From NCBI GenBank assembly GCA_028274465.1, contig CM051458.1:78512085-78576084 (forward strand): a stretch of 64,000 nucleotides of DNA, written 5' to 3'. Every line of letters starts with the position of its first letter. Position 1 is the first letter of the stretch. This DNA is from Plantago ovata (Eukaryota; Streptophyta; Magnoliopsida; Lamiales; Plantaginaceae). The translations under genes were made by a program, and so were the position numbers. Shown in pieces: positions 22,943-36,380 of the stretch. The notes beneath the pieces are model-generated. The model saw only the letters and a program-made list of their open reading frames with translations. It made no database searches and was not told where the DNA came from.

Positions 22943-23996
22943 ACCAACTCCGAGAGAACCTTATGCTCCCTGGGAAAGAGGAAGGCAAGCAAGAAGAAAT
23001 GCTCAGTTGAGGATTAATACAAATCTGAATGATAGATCTAGAGATTCCCAAGAAGATGATGAGCGAGAATGATGAGTGGGGTGGTGAACCTAGGTTGAGT
23101 CCACATTCCAAATTGAAATGCTCAGCTGATGATTAATATAGTTGTATGATAAAGGTAATGGTTATAATAAATATTTTAATTTTTAGAATGAAATTTTTTT
23201 AACAATCATCTAAGGTGGAGAAGGAGGAAGCTTTGGAGGAAGTTAGGGAATTAAAATATTTTCCAAGTTTGTTTTTAATTAGCATGGAAGTAAAATAAAA
23301 TAATTCTATTTTTTGAAAAAGTAAATTTGGAGTCCAACTTGTTCGAACTTGGAAATTGAAAGATTGAATGAATTAGTGGTTCAGTGCGTGAACACAAAAA
23401 CAAAAGAAAACAAAAGACTTGATAACTTCTCTTCTTCTCTTCTTCTTCGCCTATAAATTAAAATCCCCTTTCTCTTCCTCATAACCTTTCTTTCCCAAAC
23501 CAAAACCATAGATACATAAACACACTCTATCAACTGGATTGCAATCGAACAAAATTAGGTCTGATTTCTTATCAATTCCACTTTTTTTCCGTTTGATTTC
23601 GTTTCTGCGATTTGCTTTTACCTGATTTTCAATTAGGTTTGGTTTCTTCTCAATTCCCAATTTCTGTTTGATATTCATTTTTTGTTGTGTGATTTGCTTA
23701 GATGTGATTCTAATTGTACATTCAGCTGATTAGAAGTGCGTTTGTTGTTGAAAGTTAAAGCCTTGGATCTCCTTCACCAGAATTCCCCAGAATTCTGTTG
23801 CTTTTAGTTAGCTATTCTGTTGCTGTTTTTGATTTTTCCATCACCGATCTTAGGGTTTTAGCTTTAAAACTTTTTTTCTTTGATTTTGTTTTTGGCATAT
23901 ACCTTCATTACTTTAATGATCAGAAATGTATTATTTAACTACTCTATAATATTTCTAATGTGGGTCTCTGCTTGATTACTTGTAGTACGTTGTATC
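22943..23996. other. Upstream and 5' UTR region of the RING gene
   Basis: Holds a ~115-bp-spaced repeat of GAAATGCTCAG.TGA.GATTAAT (near 23000 and 23115). The likely RING-gene promoter follows, then a CT-rich leader (23420-23480). A leader intron is plausible because ACTTGTAG at about 23979-23986 just before the start codon looks like an acceptor. Confidence 0.5.
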
Positions 23997-26902
23997 ATGA
24001 GCGGTAATGAGTTCTCCAGGAGGTCTCTGAGGGCTAGGGGTAAGAAGCCGAACCTTAATCTTGATCTTAATGCTGATCCGGCATTTGATAGCATGGGACA
24101 GGAAGGGTCATCTCAAAATAGGTCACTGGGTGGACCAGCTGTTCAAGAGAGAGTTGCTGCTACAGCACCTGTACCTATTGATGTAGATGCATTTGATGAT
24201 GATGTCATTATTTCTTCACCGACGGCATTTGCACAAGTATCTCTCTTCCCATAGTAACTTTTTTTTTCTTTCTCTTCTACTATCAGAGTATCAGTTAGTT
24301 TATTTCCCTTTAAACAAATTCTATTTATGTGATTACTGCTTAGGATATTCATTTTTTGTTTTATATCTCTTTGAAGGCTAGAAATAATCCAAGAAGGAAC
24401 CGAGGACGCCCTGTTGTGGTTGACGTAGAAACTGGTAAGTCTAGTTGGTACTAATTATAATCTGGCACTGTGTTTCTCCCTATTTGAGGCTCATGAGATC
24501 GTTGTGAATCTCTAATTTTCTGTTGATTCTATGTTGGTGTTCAGCTTATTTTTTTTTTAAAAATACGAAAGTAATATTGTTCATCTTAATATTATTGAAA
24601 GGTGCTTAATGTCTGTTTGGGTTAGTTTTGTCTGCAATTGTTTGGACCGTGTTTGATTATTTATGATATTGAAAACGTCAAATATGAGTTGAATAGTTTT
24701 TTTGTTTTTTGCTTTTTTGTTCTTTTGTTTTACTGACTGCGTTAAAGAGGAGGTAAATATATGGAGGTGTTAAAAAATGGTATGTTAGAGAATATGTATG
24801 ATAAGTGCCTAAAGTTGAAGGTGTGTACAAATGATAAGTTTTAGTTTGATTTGATAGATACTTGTAGGTAATTTTGAAGGATGGTTAAACGATATTTCTA
24901 TATGAAGTGAATGTAACATATTGTACTATATTATTAAAAAAAGGTAGTGTTTATGGTTATGAATGATGGTTAATAACAGAATTGTTGGCAGTACACTAGT
25001 TAAATGAATAGTTACATTTTTATGTAAGAAAGAAAAAGAAATTGTAATAGATGCAACACTATTCATGTTTTCAATAGCAAAAAGAACCTAATTATATGCA
25101 ACATGGTATTTGATGTTCTATATTGTAGAAAAAAGTTTAACAAATTATTAAAGTTTTAAGAGTTAAAATATTTTAAGCCAGAATTTACTCTATTATTTTC
25201 CGTATTAACAAAAGAAAGAATACCATAAATATCCTCTCTAATATTCATGTTAGTTACTGCAGCGATTAGGTTGTTTTGTAGTAATAATTAAAATCGAGTT
25301 AGATGGATGCATATGTTGAAATCGGACAGTGTAAATGTGTCTGTGTGGGAAAGCTATGCAATGAAAATGTATAGTCTGATGATGCAAAAGTAAAGGTGAA
25401 AATACATCATTGTTTATGAAAAACAAGTTAAAAGGAATCCCAGGCTCTATGTGTGTGTGTGGAAATCAGAAGGGAGGAATGAGTGAAATCCAATCCAACT
25501 TTCTGTTGTTGTTGTTGTCAGTCAGTCACAAGGGAAAGCCTATCCAACAAAGTGCAAGTATCCATGCTGCTTTAGTGCCTAGCGTATTGAGAGTGGATAC
25601 CCTGGTGCTAAGAGATTTATATTATTTTTATGTAAACATTTATACTAGAGATCTATATTATGGTTATATAATGCTGAAGATAAATATTGGTGTCTTATGT
25701 TTTAGTTGCGGAAGAGAGAGCAACTCGCCCCAAGAGAAGAAGGATTTCTCCAAATCAAACAGTTATAAATTGTGAATATTATGTAAACCTGGAAGATGGT
25801 AGCAATGCTAAGGTAATAAATTGCTCACTTGCTGCCCATAATAAATACTTGGCTATTGTAGTGCTGTAAATGTTAGCCTGTTCATTTCGACAATATGCTT
25901 AAGCTTCGATGCCTCCTTTTGATGATTGCTATATTCGAGTTATGCAGACAGAATCATAATGTACATCATGTTCATCATCAGTCTAAAAATGGATATATGT
26001 TACTTCCATTTTATATCTGATTTTTCATTCATGTGGCATTTGAATGATTTTGTAGTTGATCAGTTCCTGGGGTTCTGTGTACTGAGTGTCTTTCTGATCA
26101 TACTATGGCAATGTAGAAATTGCCATACAGCCAATTCATTGTATGTTTATCTGATTGATCTGTATGGAGAATTATTTGATTAGCATGCATTAGCTTTGAT
26201 TCCGTGCTAGTTTGTTGTACTTTAAGTTGGTTCTGTTGCTTGCTAAAACCCTTTTTTTTTCGTACTGATTCAGTGTTTTTGTGGACTCTATTATGGGGAG
26301 ATCCATTTCTAGTACTAGTTCATAAATGTGAACTTAATATTGTTAGTTTGTTACTGAATTTCAGCCATCAAGCATACCTATGGTGATTTAGTAGATTTGA
26401 ATCCTATGCTGATTTACTATATTCCTATCATAGTCATTAAAGGCACTAAGCACGTGAAAGCTATTTTAAAAACTCACAATGTGTAGCACTTGACAGTCAT
26501 TATTGTCTTCCTCACCTTTATTTTACCTACGTTGATGCAATATCCTCTTTTAATATGACATCTTTTTCTGAGCAAAATTAGTTTGATAGATGTGGCTGTA
26601 TTATCACATTGGTTTGTTAAGTTTCTATTTTGTACTAATAGAATTGTTAAGGATTTCAGAAAAACAGCGGGGAGAAAGTGGCATTGCCTTCCAAACCCCC
26701 TCCTCCCAAAGAGCCTACATTTAGCTGTCCAGTTTGCATGGGTCCTCTAGTTGAGGAGACATCAACGAAATGTGGACATATTTTTTGCAAAAAATGCATC
26801 AAAGCCGCCATTGCTGCACAGAGCAAATGCCCTACCTGCAGAAAGAAGACCACCGTCAAAGACATCATTAGGGTTTACCTTCCTGCCACAACTGTATCTT
26901 GA
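23997..26902 (+). CDS. RING-finger (C3HC4) E3 ubiquitin ligase, RNF4/STUbL-like
   Basis: Likely transfers ubiquitin from an E2, possibly to SUMO-modified nuclear targets. Four exons join in frame: 23997-24236, 24377-24434, 25706-25812, 26660-26902, giving 215 residues and a TGA stop. The RING is at the C-terminus: Cys158, Cys161, Cys173, His175, Cys178, Cys181, Cys192, Cys195. The N-terminus is basic (RRSLRARGKKP); two hydrophobic runs beside acidic or basic stretches (DDDVIISSP near residue 70, RPVVVDVE near 90) look like SUMO-interacting motifs. This layout matches small plant RING proteins related to RNF4. Every donor is GT and every acceptor AG with matching phase. The ATG at 23997 is the first in the frame. 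SUMO targeting is inference. Confidence 0.9.
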
Positions 26903-28036
26903 GGTACAGTCTCTCTCCCCTCTCCTGTATTTCAGTGTTGCCCTGTCTCTTGCTGTGCACTGTAGATTATACACACCACACAGAGGCATGTATGTATATG
27001 CACATATTTTGTTTCTGGATGATTATGCATATGGCCGCTTGAATGTGCAAAAAATATCCTCGACATGGATTACATTGTACTAGACATTCTAGAGCACTAA
27101 ACAAAGACATACTTAGAGCGCCAAATGAGTACATGTGTGCTAGGGTTCAGATGCGGTTATTTGAACTTTCTCGCAAGGTTGTAGTGAGTGCAAATGCACG
27201 TAATAATGGAACCGTTGGCATCTCGGTTTTATTTCATTACCCAGCCAATATGCATTGGCTACCTACCTGTATTCTTGACCTGCCATTAGCAATTCATTTA
27301 CACCAATATTAACAAGTATTTGATTTTATGCCACTGTGAATAAGCAATAAAAGATCGAGGCAGGGATTGTTGTAGTTTGGTGGCTCTTAGAAAGTGCCTG
27401 CATTGTTCTGCACATTTAACATTGCCGTATTCGTATATCTGACCATACACGCTGTATCTTCTATTTACATATCCTTGTATATTGATCTTGATGCACCAAG
27501 AGTGTGTTTTTTTTTCTTCTTTCAATATGATCTATTTACATATCCTCGTATATAGATTTTGATGCAACGTGTATGTGTTTTGATTTCAATGTACCTGTAT
27601 TTGGGTGATAATGTGTACTCACATTTTGTAACAGGACATGACTTAGCTTTCTGTACTTTTTGGAAGCTATCGAGGGATGGTATGCATGTGTTTGTAATGG
27701 AAGCACAAGGATCTGGATTTCTGGATTATGTTAGATGGGTTTTGAGATTCTACTGGGTTAATTTGGTACATTAGAACTTGAGTGCAATAGCTATTTACTG
27801 AATCTATTGTAACAATGTATTATTGTATCAGCTAGATAGATGCCAGTGTTCGCATCAGGTGGCTGCATTTCGGAAATGAAACCTCTTACAGAACTTTTGA
27901 ACCTGAATTAATTAGATGATTCTCTTATAAAACATTGTTTTGCTCCAGTCTGTCTCGAGCAAGTTGACGAAATTATCATTACATAAAGACCCATGTGAAC
28001 ATGAAAGAGTGATTCTGCTCTGTTGAGCAACTGCAA
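26903..28036. other. 3' flanks between two convergent genes
   Basis: The RING gene and FATA end tail to tail about 1.13 kb apart. No further exon is recognised. A repeated phrase (ATTTACATATCCT.GTATAT.GAT near 27463 and 27533) is the only structure noticed; 3' UTRs of both genes should lie here. Confidence 0.5.
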
Positions 28037-30415
28037 CTAGTTGTGAAGCAAAGCTGATTTCTTTCGCCACTTGGTTCGACCTCGATTTATTTCTGAACCA
28101 TCGTTTGCCAACCTCAGTAGATGTAGATACTGAAGGCACTCATCTTTGTTTGCCACACTAACTTCAACTGAAGGATATCCATCTGTTTCCTTGAGCTCTA
28201 AAGAAGGGTTGCCCATGACTGGTTCAGGAGAGGTAAGGGAATCGACAACATCATCTTGCTGGCATTCGCGTCTGTAGTCTAGAGTGATTGTCTCCAATTC
28301 ATGACTATCAATGGCCTCCTGAGGCATACTCTGTTAAAGAATTGATCTTCTGTTAGTGATTCAAATATCAAATCCTCAGTGTTCACTCAACAAATCTGAG
28401 AACTAGAGAAGAACTCAACCTCCAAGAGCCATCCGATGTAAGTGACATTGTTTACATGCTGGTTCATATCCAGGTCAGCTCGTCGAGGCTGCCAAAGGCG
28501 AGAAAACATACAGAGGTAAAATGTAATCATATTATCATACTAATGAATAACTCATATTCATCATACCACAAGTCCAGTTCTGGAATATTGAGCAGGGTCA
28601 TCTAGTTTGGCTATTTTCTTCAGGCTGGCATTATTCTCTTCAGGAAATGCCAATCTGCACAGATTAGCATTCAACTTGGTGTTCGACTCACATAGATACC
28701 AGTAGAATGTGTGTTTGGTGAGTATCTGGGTAATGTAGAAGGCGGAAAGAAAGAGTATACCGCAGTGTTTTTGGGCAGTAAAGCAGGATTTCTTCACGGA
28801 CATCATCAGTGACTTTCTGCAGCCGCCTTGTTTCTTGGTTCATCATCACCCACTTACTGCAGTATAAGTCTCATTAGACTACTCATCACCTATATTACAA
28901 GGGAGTGAAACAGGCTCATTGATCTCATGTCACCTTGTAGCTCTTCCAATGATCTTGCTAGTAGCAGAGTCTTTGATGATCCAGTCGCGTCTCATACCAT
29001 TCCTACCGTCGGTTTGAGCCCATGTCTCTATCTCTATTACACAACCCCTGTCTTGTAATTAAAATGCATGAGAATGGCACAAGAGAAAACTGCAGATCAC
29101 TTCTGCTGTAAAGACCAAAATGTGTACGTACCAGGAAGGATAGATATACATCTCGATGTGCATACGAGCAGTGACCCATATGAGGTTCAGTTTTCGCATG
29201 TTGTGTGTGGTTGAAAACCCATCTGTTGAGAACCCTAGACTTTGCGCGTGATTGCAACCTACCTCCTGCTTAAGATTATCCCATCAACAGTCGTGGTAAT
29301 GAGATCCAACAGCCACGGACTACCATGCAAGCTTATGAGTTGGGTGTTCTTATTCCTAACAGGTAGCTCATAATTTTGCTGATTCTGTGTCTGTTTACTA
29401 ATGCTACTGTTTTCTTAAAAATGGGTTTTGGGAATTCTCATAATCAATCTTTTTTGGGGTTAGCAGAAGTTTTGTTATGCACCCTCACACTCTTGAGCTA
29501 TGTGATGATTTTTAACATGTTTTGTCATACTTGTACCAAGTGGTCTATCTGTTGCATTGTAAAACACATAAAAAGTATTATGATGCAACACAATTTACAT
29601 GTTGTGGACTTGTGGCATAAACTAAACAGTTGGGGGACATAATCCTTTTTTTTTTCCAAACACTCACTTTATGATCATGCTACAGAAGAGCCTAGTCATT
29701 TTATTTTAAAAGAACATTTGCAAACACCCACTTTGATTGGGCTTCTAAAATCACATATTCTGCAGCTTCTAAAAGTACATAAGTGGATGTGACTGGGGTT
29801 CTAGCTATTTTAATATAGTATAAAAATTCAATCAAAGACCAAAAATCATAAACATAGTAGTACACATTAAATAGATTAAAAGCCACTTAATATTCAGACC
29901 ACATTTGAAAGTTCCTTATCCACACCTAAAAGACCATTAATAGTAGCTAGCTTATTGGAAAATGAACTCAATCATGTATTTTTATAAACTCTTAACATTA
30001 GGATTAAACAGTTGAATTAAATTCAGTTAAGTTATCAACTCCGAATTAATTTCTACTTATTTGAGACAGATAATTAATAATTAAGGGAAATGATCACCTG
30101 CAAGAGATTGGCAATGGTCTCAATAGTGGCAGTTTTGTTAACACCAACTTCATGGCACCTCACTATGAACTTCTCTTTGTAAGACAGCCCATCCTCTGTC
30201 AACCTACCTAGCCGAAGCCGGTCAGCCAGACTTGCCTTGATGATATTCGACTCCTTTGCTGCTACAGTACAACACATCGTTTGGGCCCTCAGAGCCCGAC
30301 CAGAGAAACCGAAACGTGCAGCAGACACGTTCCGGTGATTAGCGAGCCGGCATTGCGATCTGTCCAGTACTGCTGCAACATTGCATGCCGAGAAAACCGA
30401 TCCTTTCAGCAACAT
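28037..30415 (-). CDS. FATA: Oleoyl-acyl-ACP thioesterase, plastid
   Basis: Hydrolyses acyl-ACP, mainly 18:1-ACP, in the plastid stroma, ending fatty-acid synthesis and releasing fatty acid for export. Seven exons on the minus strand: 30098-30415, 29132-29265, 28934-29047, 28761-28856, 28567-28654, 28420-28488, 28037-28330. They total 1113 bases, 370 residues plus stop, with every codon phase correct across introns. The first ~70 residues are Ser/Arg/Ala-rich, as in a transit peptide. Family blocks follow: LTEDGLSYKEKFIVR, CNHAQSLGFSTDGF, WVTARMHIEMY, KWVMMNQETRRLQKV, LAFPEENN. The hot-dog catalytic segment DLDMNQHVNN (Asp257, Asn259, His261) and LDYRRECQQDD (Glu295, Cys296) are intact. Length equals that of plant FATA proteins (about 360-370), and the sequence fits FATA rather than FATB. 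It appears functional. Confidence 0.96.
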
Positions 30416-31250
30416 ATTTGCTTTATTACTTCAACAACTATAGATATATTAATTAGATGTATGGTAAGTAGCAGGTAAGTAACACATAGGTTTTATCATG
30501 TTTGTATGTGTCCTGGTGAAGACGGTTGGCATTAACTCTACAGTTAATGTGTCATATGTCATGTCAGCTACCCTCGTATTGATAATTCAACCCCAATTTA
30601 ATGCACTCCTTCCTTCATACTATGTTATTGTCCCAGATGTGTTGTGAGCATCAATCATCTTTCATGGGCATTGTTAGAATTTTAGCTAAACAAATGCAGC
30701 ATGATTTTTTTTCCATGAATTTGCATCTGAACCAACTGGAGCCCCTACACGTCAGAAACGTAGTTTTCTCGAACGTGTTTAATCTACAAAAGTAGGAGTC
30801 ATATGAATAAGAATTACTAAAATTTACGAAATGGTGAAAGTATAGTTAATGTTCAAAGTGTGTTGGCTGATGCAAGTTTTAGGGATAAAAGTATCTCACA
30901 TAACTAAACTAAGATTAAGAAGGATTAAGAAGGAATGAGCAAAGTATAAGTGATATTAGTTTATAAGGTTATTTCGGACGAGCTAGATAGCTCAAAACAC
31001 TTGGGAAAAGTTAAATAAGTGAAAATGTGAAAAATTCAAAGTGTTGCTCACAATGGGTACTGAATACTGAGCCTAGCACCTCTTAATTGAGAGCCCCCAC
31101 TGAACCATTACATTGGTTTGTTAGTGGTTGTGTGGAGAAAACTTGCATGTTTCTTGTGGCACACAAAAAAGGTTTTCTCTAATAGTCGTAACCCCTTTTT
31201 TTTTTTTTTTTTTTTTTTCAATAAATTGAAATCTTTTCCATTACCAAAAC
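30416..31250. other. FATA upstream region
   Basis: Should hold the minus-strand promoter and 5' UTR of FATA. No other gene is recognised. A long poly(T) run lies at about 31196-31218. Confidence 0.5.
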
Positions 31251-31258
31251 CATGTAAG

Positions 31259-31723
31259 TTGTGTTGTTAACGAGTCGAGCCGAGTATTGCTGCAGGGGCT
31301 CGGCTCGGTTCGTTAACGAAGCGAACCTGATTTCAATCTCGAGCTCGTTAACAAACGAACCGAGCTTGGCTCGGCTCGTTTAACGAAGCGAGCTTAATTT
31401 CAGGCTCAAGCTCGGTTAATTTGGCTCGAGCTCGGCTCGTTTGTTAAAATATCATGAAAAATATGTTAAAATATTAAATAAAATATAAACAAATTCAAGA
31501 TTATGCATTACAATCAACTCCCAAATGATGAAATCATTAAAGTCTAATAATCTATATGATATCGAGCCTTACCGAGTACTCGCGAGCCGAGCTCGGCTCG
31601 TTAGTGGAACGAGCCTAAGTTTAGGCTCGAGCTCGGCTCGAAGACCTTATCGAGTCGAGCCGAGCCTTAACGAGCCGAGCCAAGCCGAGTACTCGATAAG
31701 GCCCGATTCGTGTAACAACACTA
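31259..31723. mobile_element. hAT-type MITE with GCTCGAGCTCGGCTCG core
   Basis: Perfect 8-bp repeats CATGTAAG flank the element (31251-31258, 31724-31731). Ends are inverted: TTGTGTTGTTAACGAGTCG against TAGTGTTGTTACACGAATCG. The 465-bp interior is dominated by overlapping CGAGC/GCTCG palindromes in both halves, able to pair into one long hairpin. No transposase is encoded. The 8-bp duplication and end sequence place it with hAT non-autonomous elements. Confidence 0.8.
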
Positions 31724-32204
31724 CATGTAAGACAATACATAAGCCGATCAAAATCCAGGCTCGACAAACAGACCAAAACAAAACAACATTTACAAACCTT
31801 TCACTCTATACCAATCATGTATCAAACTAAGTATCACTATTACACGATGGGGTATTCTAGGGTCAGGCAGGGTGAAGCCTGCCTGATATCAGGCAAACTG
31901 ATCTAGACCATTAGATCTTCTAATGGTTCACAACACTTCGCCAAAAAAAATTTGGCGATCGAATTTCGCCTTATCCTCCGCCTTGTCGCCTTATAAATAT
32001 TTTAATTAATAAATAATAAAAATAAAAATACTAATATTTTATAAAATGTCATTTTTACCCTCCAAAAAATAAAAATTTTAATATTTTTTTATAATTTCGA
32101 TTTATTATTATTTTTTGGACGATTTTTATTATTATTTTTATTATATTAAATTATTTATTAATGAATTTGAAAATATTTAATTATAGTTACCAAAAATTTT
32201 CAAA

Positions 32205-32270
32205 GCTAGGATTTGAACTTGAGCCCTTTGGCTAAATAACACAAGACTAAACCATTAGGCTACCAATTAC
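32205..32270 (-). repeat. tRNA-like module (SINE candidate)
   Basis: On the minus strand TAGCCTAATGG (32262-32252) fits the A box and AGTTCAAATCC (about 32217-32207) fits the B box. The order and spacing suit a tRNA-derived SINE head; the acceptor stem does not pair, so it is not called a tRNA. Confidence 0.5.
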
Positions 32271-33888
32271 TTTGTTCATTAATCGATATTACTTTATACA
32301 GTATCATAATAGATAATTAGTAGTCAACCTAAATTTAAAATTAATTGAACACTCATTCACGTCTCTCTCTTGTTGCTGCTACCTCTCTCAGTCAACTTCT
32401 CAGAAGAAAAAACAGTGACAGGTCGCTCATTCCCGTCCATTTTCCCATATAATTGACCTGTTCCAACTCATGAATTAGAGTGGACAAAGGAAGCTAAAAA
32501 GTGTTTATGGTCTTCCAAACACAAGATTATTCACAAATAGAAATTATTTAATTTCTTTAATTTTATATAAATGGGTGTATCCTGTTAAAATTGATATGCC
32601 AAAATTCAATTTAGTCCATAAAGGATCAGAAATATATCGGTTAAATATCTAAGTTTAACCCGAGATTTCATCTGACAACATAATAATAAAGTTGACAACA
32701 AAATAACCGATTCCAAATTACCCAAATTAATATTGACACAAATTCATCAGATCAAAAATATATTTGAACTGAATAAATCGAATCAAATTTAACCCGAAAT
32801 TTGTTATGATTAAAAACAAATCGAATCAAATTTAATCCGAAATTATTCGAATTGAATTTGAGTGGGATACAACCGTTCCTATTTAAATTTGGCTTGTATT
32901 CACCCAAATAAAAATAATTAGAATTGTGCATACAGATGACAAAAATGGCCAACAAATATTCACATACTTATTTTATATGTCTAAATTTAAAATCGATTTA
33001 ATAGATTATATTAGGGTTATTTTAAATGAACTACATCTCTCTTATTTTTGTTATCCGATTAGAATATTATTCACAATATTAATAGAAATGTCCATTAATT
33101 TTAATTGTATATATAGGTGTAACCTTAATCTGACGACTCATCATAAATATATAGGTTACTAATCCAAGAGTCAATCCTACAGAACAAGAATAAAATTGAC
33201 CAAAAAAGAAACTGATTTGAAATTTATTTTCACATAAATTCATTCGATCCCAATTATACTTGACCATAATTCATTTCATCCGATAACCCAAATAAAATTT
33301 ATTATGGAACTACACGAATTGAGTTTGAGTTGGATTCAATAAATTTCACTCTAACTCACCCAATAAATAATGATCAACATTAAAAACAAAGATGACTAAA
33401 AGGCCAACATAACGCAAGTATGGCCATAAAATGAATCAAAATACATTTGTATGGATACAATATTGTTTTTTAATTGTTTTCTTTTTCTCTAACTTTTTTG
33501 CAAATTTAATGCACGTGATGGATTATAAACGTACAACTCCAATGTTGCATTTGTAATAAAAATAATTCATTTGTTCTGAAGCATAAAGAAGACCATGCCC
33601 GTGGCTAAAACTTTTGCATAAGACTTCTTTTGAAGTACTCGGTTGAAATGGGATGACTTGATGTGGAACATAAAATGTGCTTTTGAAGTGAATCCCAAGA
33701 AGTCTTCTTCTGAGCTTTCCTCTTCACGTTCTGAATTACTCTGTAGTATATATATCAAAATATATTTGTTTATAAAATAATGTGACGGATAAATGATGTA
33801 TAACATTGATATGTAGCGATCCTATCCGAATTGAATTAATCAAGAATAGCATGTAAATGTCAAAATATGGATAAAACATAAATTAATA

Positions 33889-34144
33889 CTCCCCCCGTTA
33901 TCCCATAAGCTTCCTGATTTCACTATTTTCTGTCAACAACTTTCAGTTTTGATTTCTGATTACTCTTAAACTAGAATGATAAAGTATGTAACCAAATTAT
34001 ATTATGAAAATTTAGGTTCTATATTTTCATAATATAATTTCGTTAAATATTTTATTATTATATTTTAAAAGTAATTTGAAGTCAAAGTTGAAAGCTGTTG
34101 ACAGAAAAAAATCAAACTAGGAACTTATGAGAGAACGGAGGGAG
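33889..34144. mobile_element. Stowaway MITE
   Basis: A 256-bp element with TA on both sides. Left end CTCCCCCCGTTATCCCATAA pairs with the reversed right end CTCCCTCCGTTCTCTCATAA. The similarity continues inward for about 65 bases (TTTTCTGTCAACA.CTTTCA), so it can form a long hairpin. Confidence 0.85.
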
Positions 34145-35411
34145 TATTAATTTTATTTCCACGTCCTTGAGGAGTTATTCAACTCTCTACATATGATTCA
34201 ATATTAGAGTCTACACACGGTTCGACACACGATTGGTATCTCAACTCTCTTAAGTCTGTCCAAATAAAGCCAATTAACTCAACTCAAGACCACACACTCG
34301 ATGGGTATCTCATATCTCTTTAGCAAGTACTAATACCGAACAAGTCCACAACAAATTCTAAAATACAAATTAAACAAAGCTCATCTCATAGACTCATGAC
34401 TCCAAAGTATCTTTCGGAGGTTGAGGAAGGACATAAATGGATACTCAACAAATTAACAAATGATAACAATCACTGAGATATGAGATAATGGATAAGTGCA
34501 TTAATTTTCGTCAATGAAACATTCACTATAAAATGAGTCAAACCTTCAGACTCATAGATAGCAACTTACATTGTATTAACTCTATCACAATTATAGAAGC
34601 AACTTAGTAGCCTATATATGTTGTTTTATCCGTTCTTAGTGTCAATTAGTTTATTATTTAATATAAATGTAGAAAAATTCATAAATAATAATTCAACTAG
34701 ATAACACGTTTACAAACTAGTAATTATGTGAGTCTTAGGGTAAGGATGGACATTGGTTAGGTTAGAATAATCTTTAATTCCGTTGGTCAATCTACCAGAG
34801 TAAAAAAACAATGAGGAATAATTTATTGTAGTTTAAGATTAATGCTGATATACAGTGAAATGCAAATTCACAATTAAAATGTTAAATGTTTACATTATAA
34901 AAAATACATTACTTATATTTATAACATCATCAATTCAACCAAACTGGAACTTTCTCCTATTGGTTAGGTAAGCTGACTTTCATTGTAGTGGTTTGGTTTC
35001 GAATTCTACATCCAACATTGAAATTACCTTTTTTTTCTTTAATTAGATGCAAAAATCAGATATGGACCCGGGCCAGACCTTATGCGGTCCGTTTATGACC
35101 CGCGACATGTGCTCGGGCCCGGCCCGGTCCGTTATCAGCCCACCCATGGGCCCGGGAAAAAAAAAATAATAATAATATATGTAAATATTTTTATTTTAAT
35201 GTATTTTTTAATAATTGTATTTATTATTTTAATTCAAGGTTATTTAAGTTAATTTATATTTAATTGAAAAAATAAATAAGAATAATTATTTTTTACTTCT
35301 TGGTGAAGGGTTGGCGAAGGCGAATGACGTGACGCCTTTTCATTGGGTGCCTATTGTCAGGTAAGGCGAAAGCCTGCCTGACCGTAGAAAAACTCAACTA
35401 AGTATCACTAT

Positions 35412-36301
35412 ACTATAATTTATCACAAAACTGTTTAAGGCCCACATGCATCTCAACTCTTATCTTCACATTTCGAATATGTGATCGCCCGATGTTGGAT
35501 TCCGTTGCTTTGCTCCAAAGGTCAACTCATCTCGTTCAAGCCAATTCATAGTTCAGGTTTCTGAACTAAGATCCGAAAATCTCCTCTCTTCTTCTCCTAC
35601 CTTCCGAAATCTATCTCTTCCATATTGCAACAGTCCATATGAGTTTGTGAATTCAAGTGCTAGCTTACAAACTCACGTGGTGTTTCATATTGGGAAACTA
35701 TTTGATGTCAAACCGTAGGCACCAAAGGGGGCAAATAAAGTCTTGAGGACCGAGGGCCAACCCTCTACTTAGTAGTTTTACTGCTTTGATTATTATTTAC
35801 TTTCCCATACACATTTCGATACACTACCCCAGCTATAAATCTTCAACAAGTAATGGACTCGTGGGCCAGATATGCGAGCCTGTAGAAACTCCTTGGCGAT
35901 CGTTGAGTTGAATAAGTGCCCGTCATCTATACATGGAAACAAATTCTCTAACTTCTATTATCTATAAAAAAAACTTGTAACCTAGACCGTTACTATTTTA
36001 TGGAGTTTCACATTTATAAAATAGGACGAAGGTAGTGTAAAAAAAAAGCCTTTTTACAAATCGGGAGTATTTTAATTTTATGTTGTTAATAAAAGGTATT
36101 AATACGCGTTGGAAGTACGGAAAAAATACGCATAAATTTTATTTTATTTAAGAAATTACAATATCCTACGGTGAAGATATTTCCAAATATATTGATGTAT
36201 TGTATGTTCAAAACTAATTTATTTTTCTTATGATAATATATTACAACTTTTGGGAGAATTATTTTATTTATAAAGACCAACAAAATAACTTTAACAATGA
36301 T
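35412..36301. other. Non-coding stretch
   Basis: No coding domain, RNA gene or long repeat was recognised. The open frame at 36086-36331 on the minus strand is AT-rich and unsupported. Confidence 0.4.
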
Positions 36302-36380
36302 CACTACAACAAAACTTAGATATTGAGACACTTATTTGGGGTCACTAGTCACTACAAGCGTCTCCAAAATGCAGTTCCGA
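36302..36380 (+). mobile_element. CACTA-type terminus remnant
   Basis: CACTACAACAAAAC followed by GAGACACTTATTTGGGGTCA, then a second CACTACAAGCGTCTCC, has the terminal and subterminal repeat style of plant CACTA elements. The opposite terminus was not found. Confidence 0.45.

Larger units (their letters stand above)
31825..35411. mobile_element. Unclassified TIR element between 16-bp direct repeats
   Basis: The 16-mer AACTAAGTATCACTAT occurs at 31825-31840 and 35396-35411. Just inside lie inverted ends: GTATTCTAGGGTCAGGCAGG on the left and, reversed from the right, GTTTTTCTACGGTCAGGCAGG. GCCTGCCTGA hairpins and GGCGAA/TTCGCC-rich subterminal zones follow (31935-31990, 35310-35375). About ten bases separate the left repeat from the left end, and two to three the right. 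The 3.5-kb inside has no coding domain; it contains a tRNA-like module and a Stowaway element. Confidence 0.5.
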
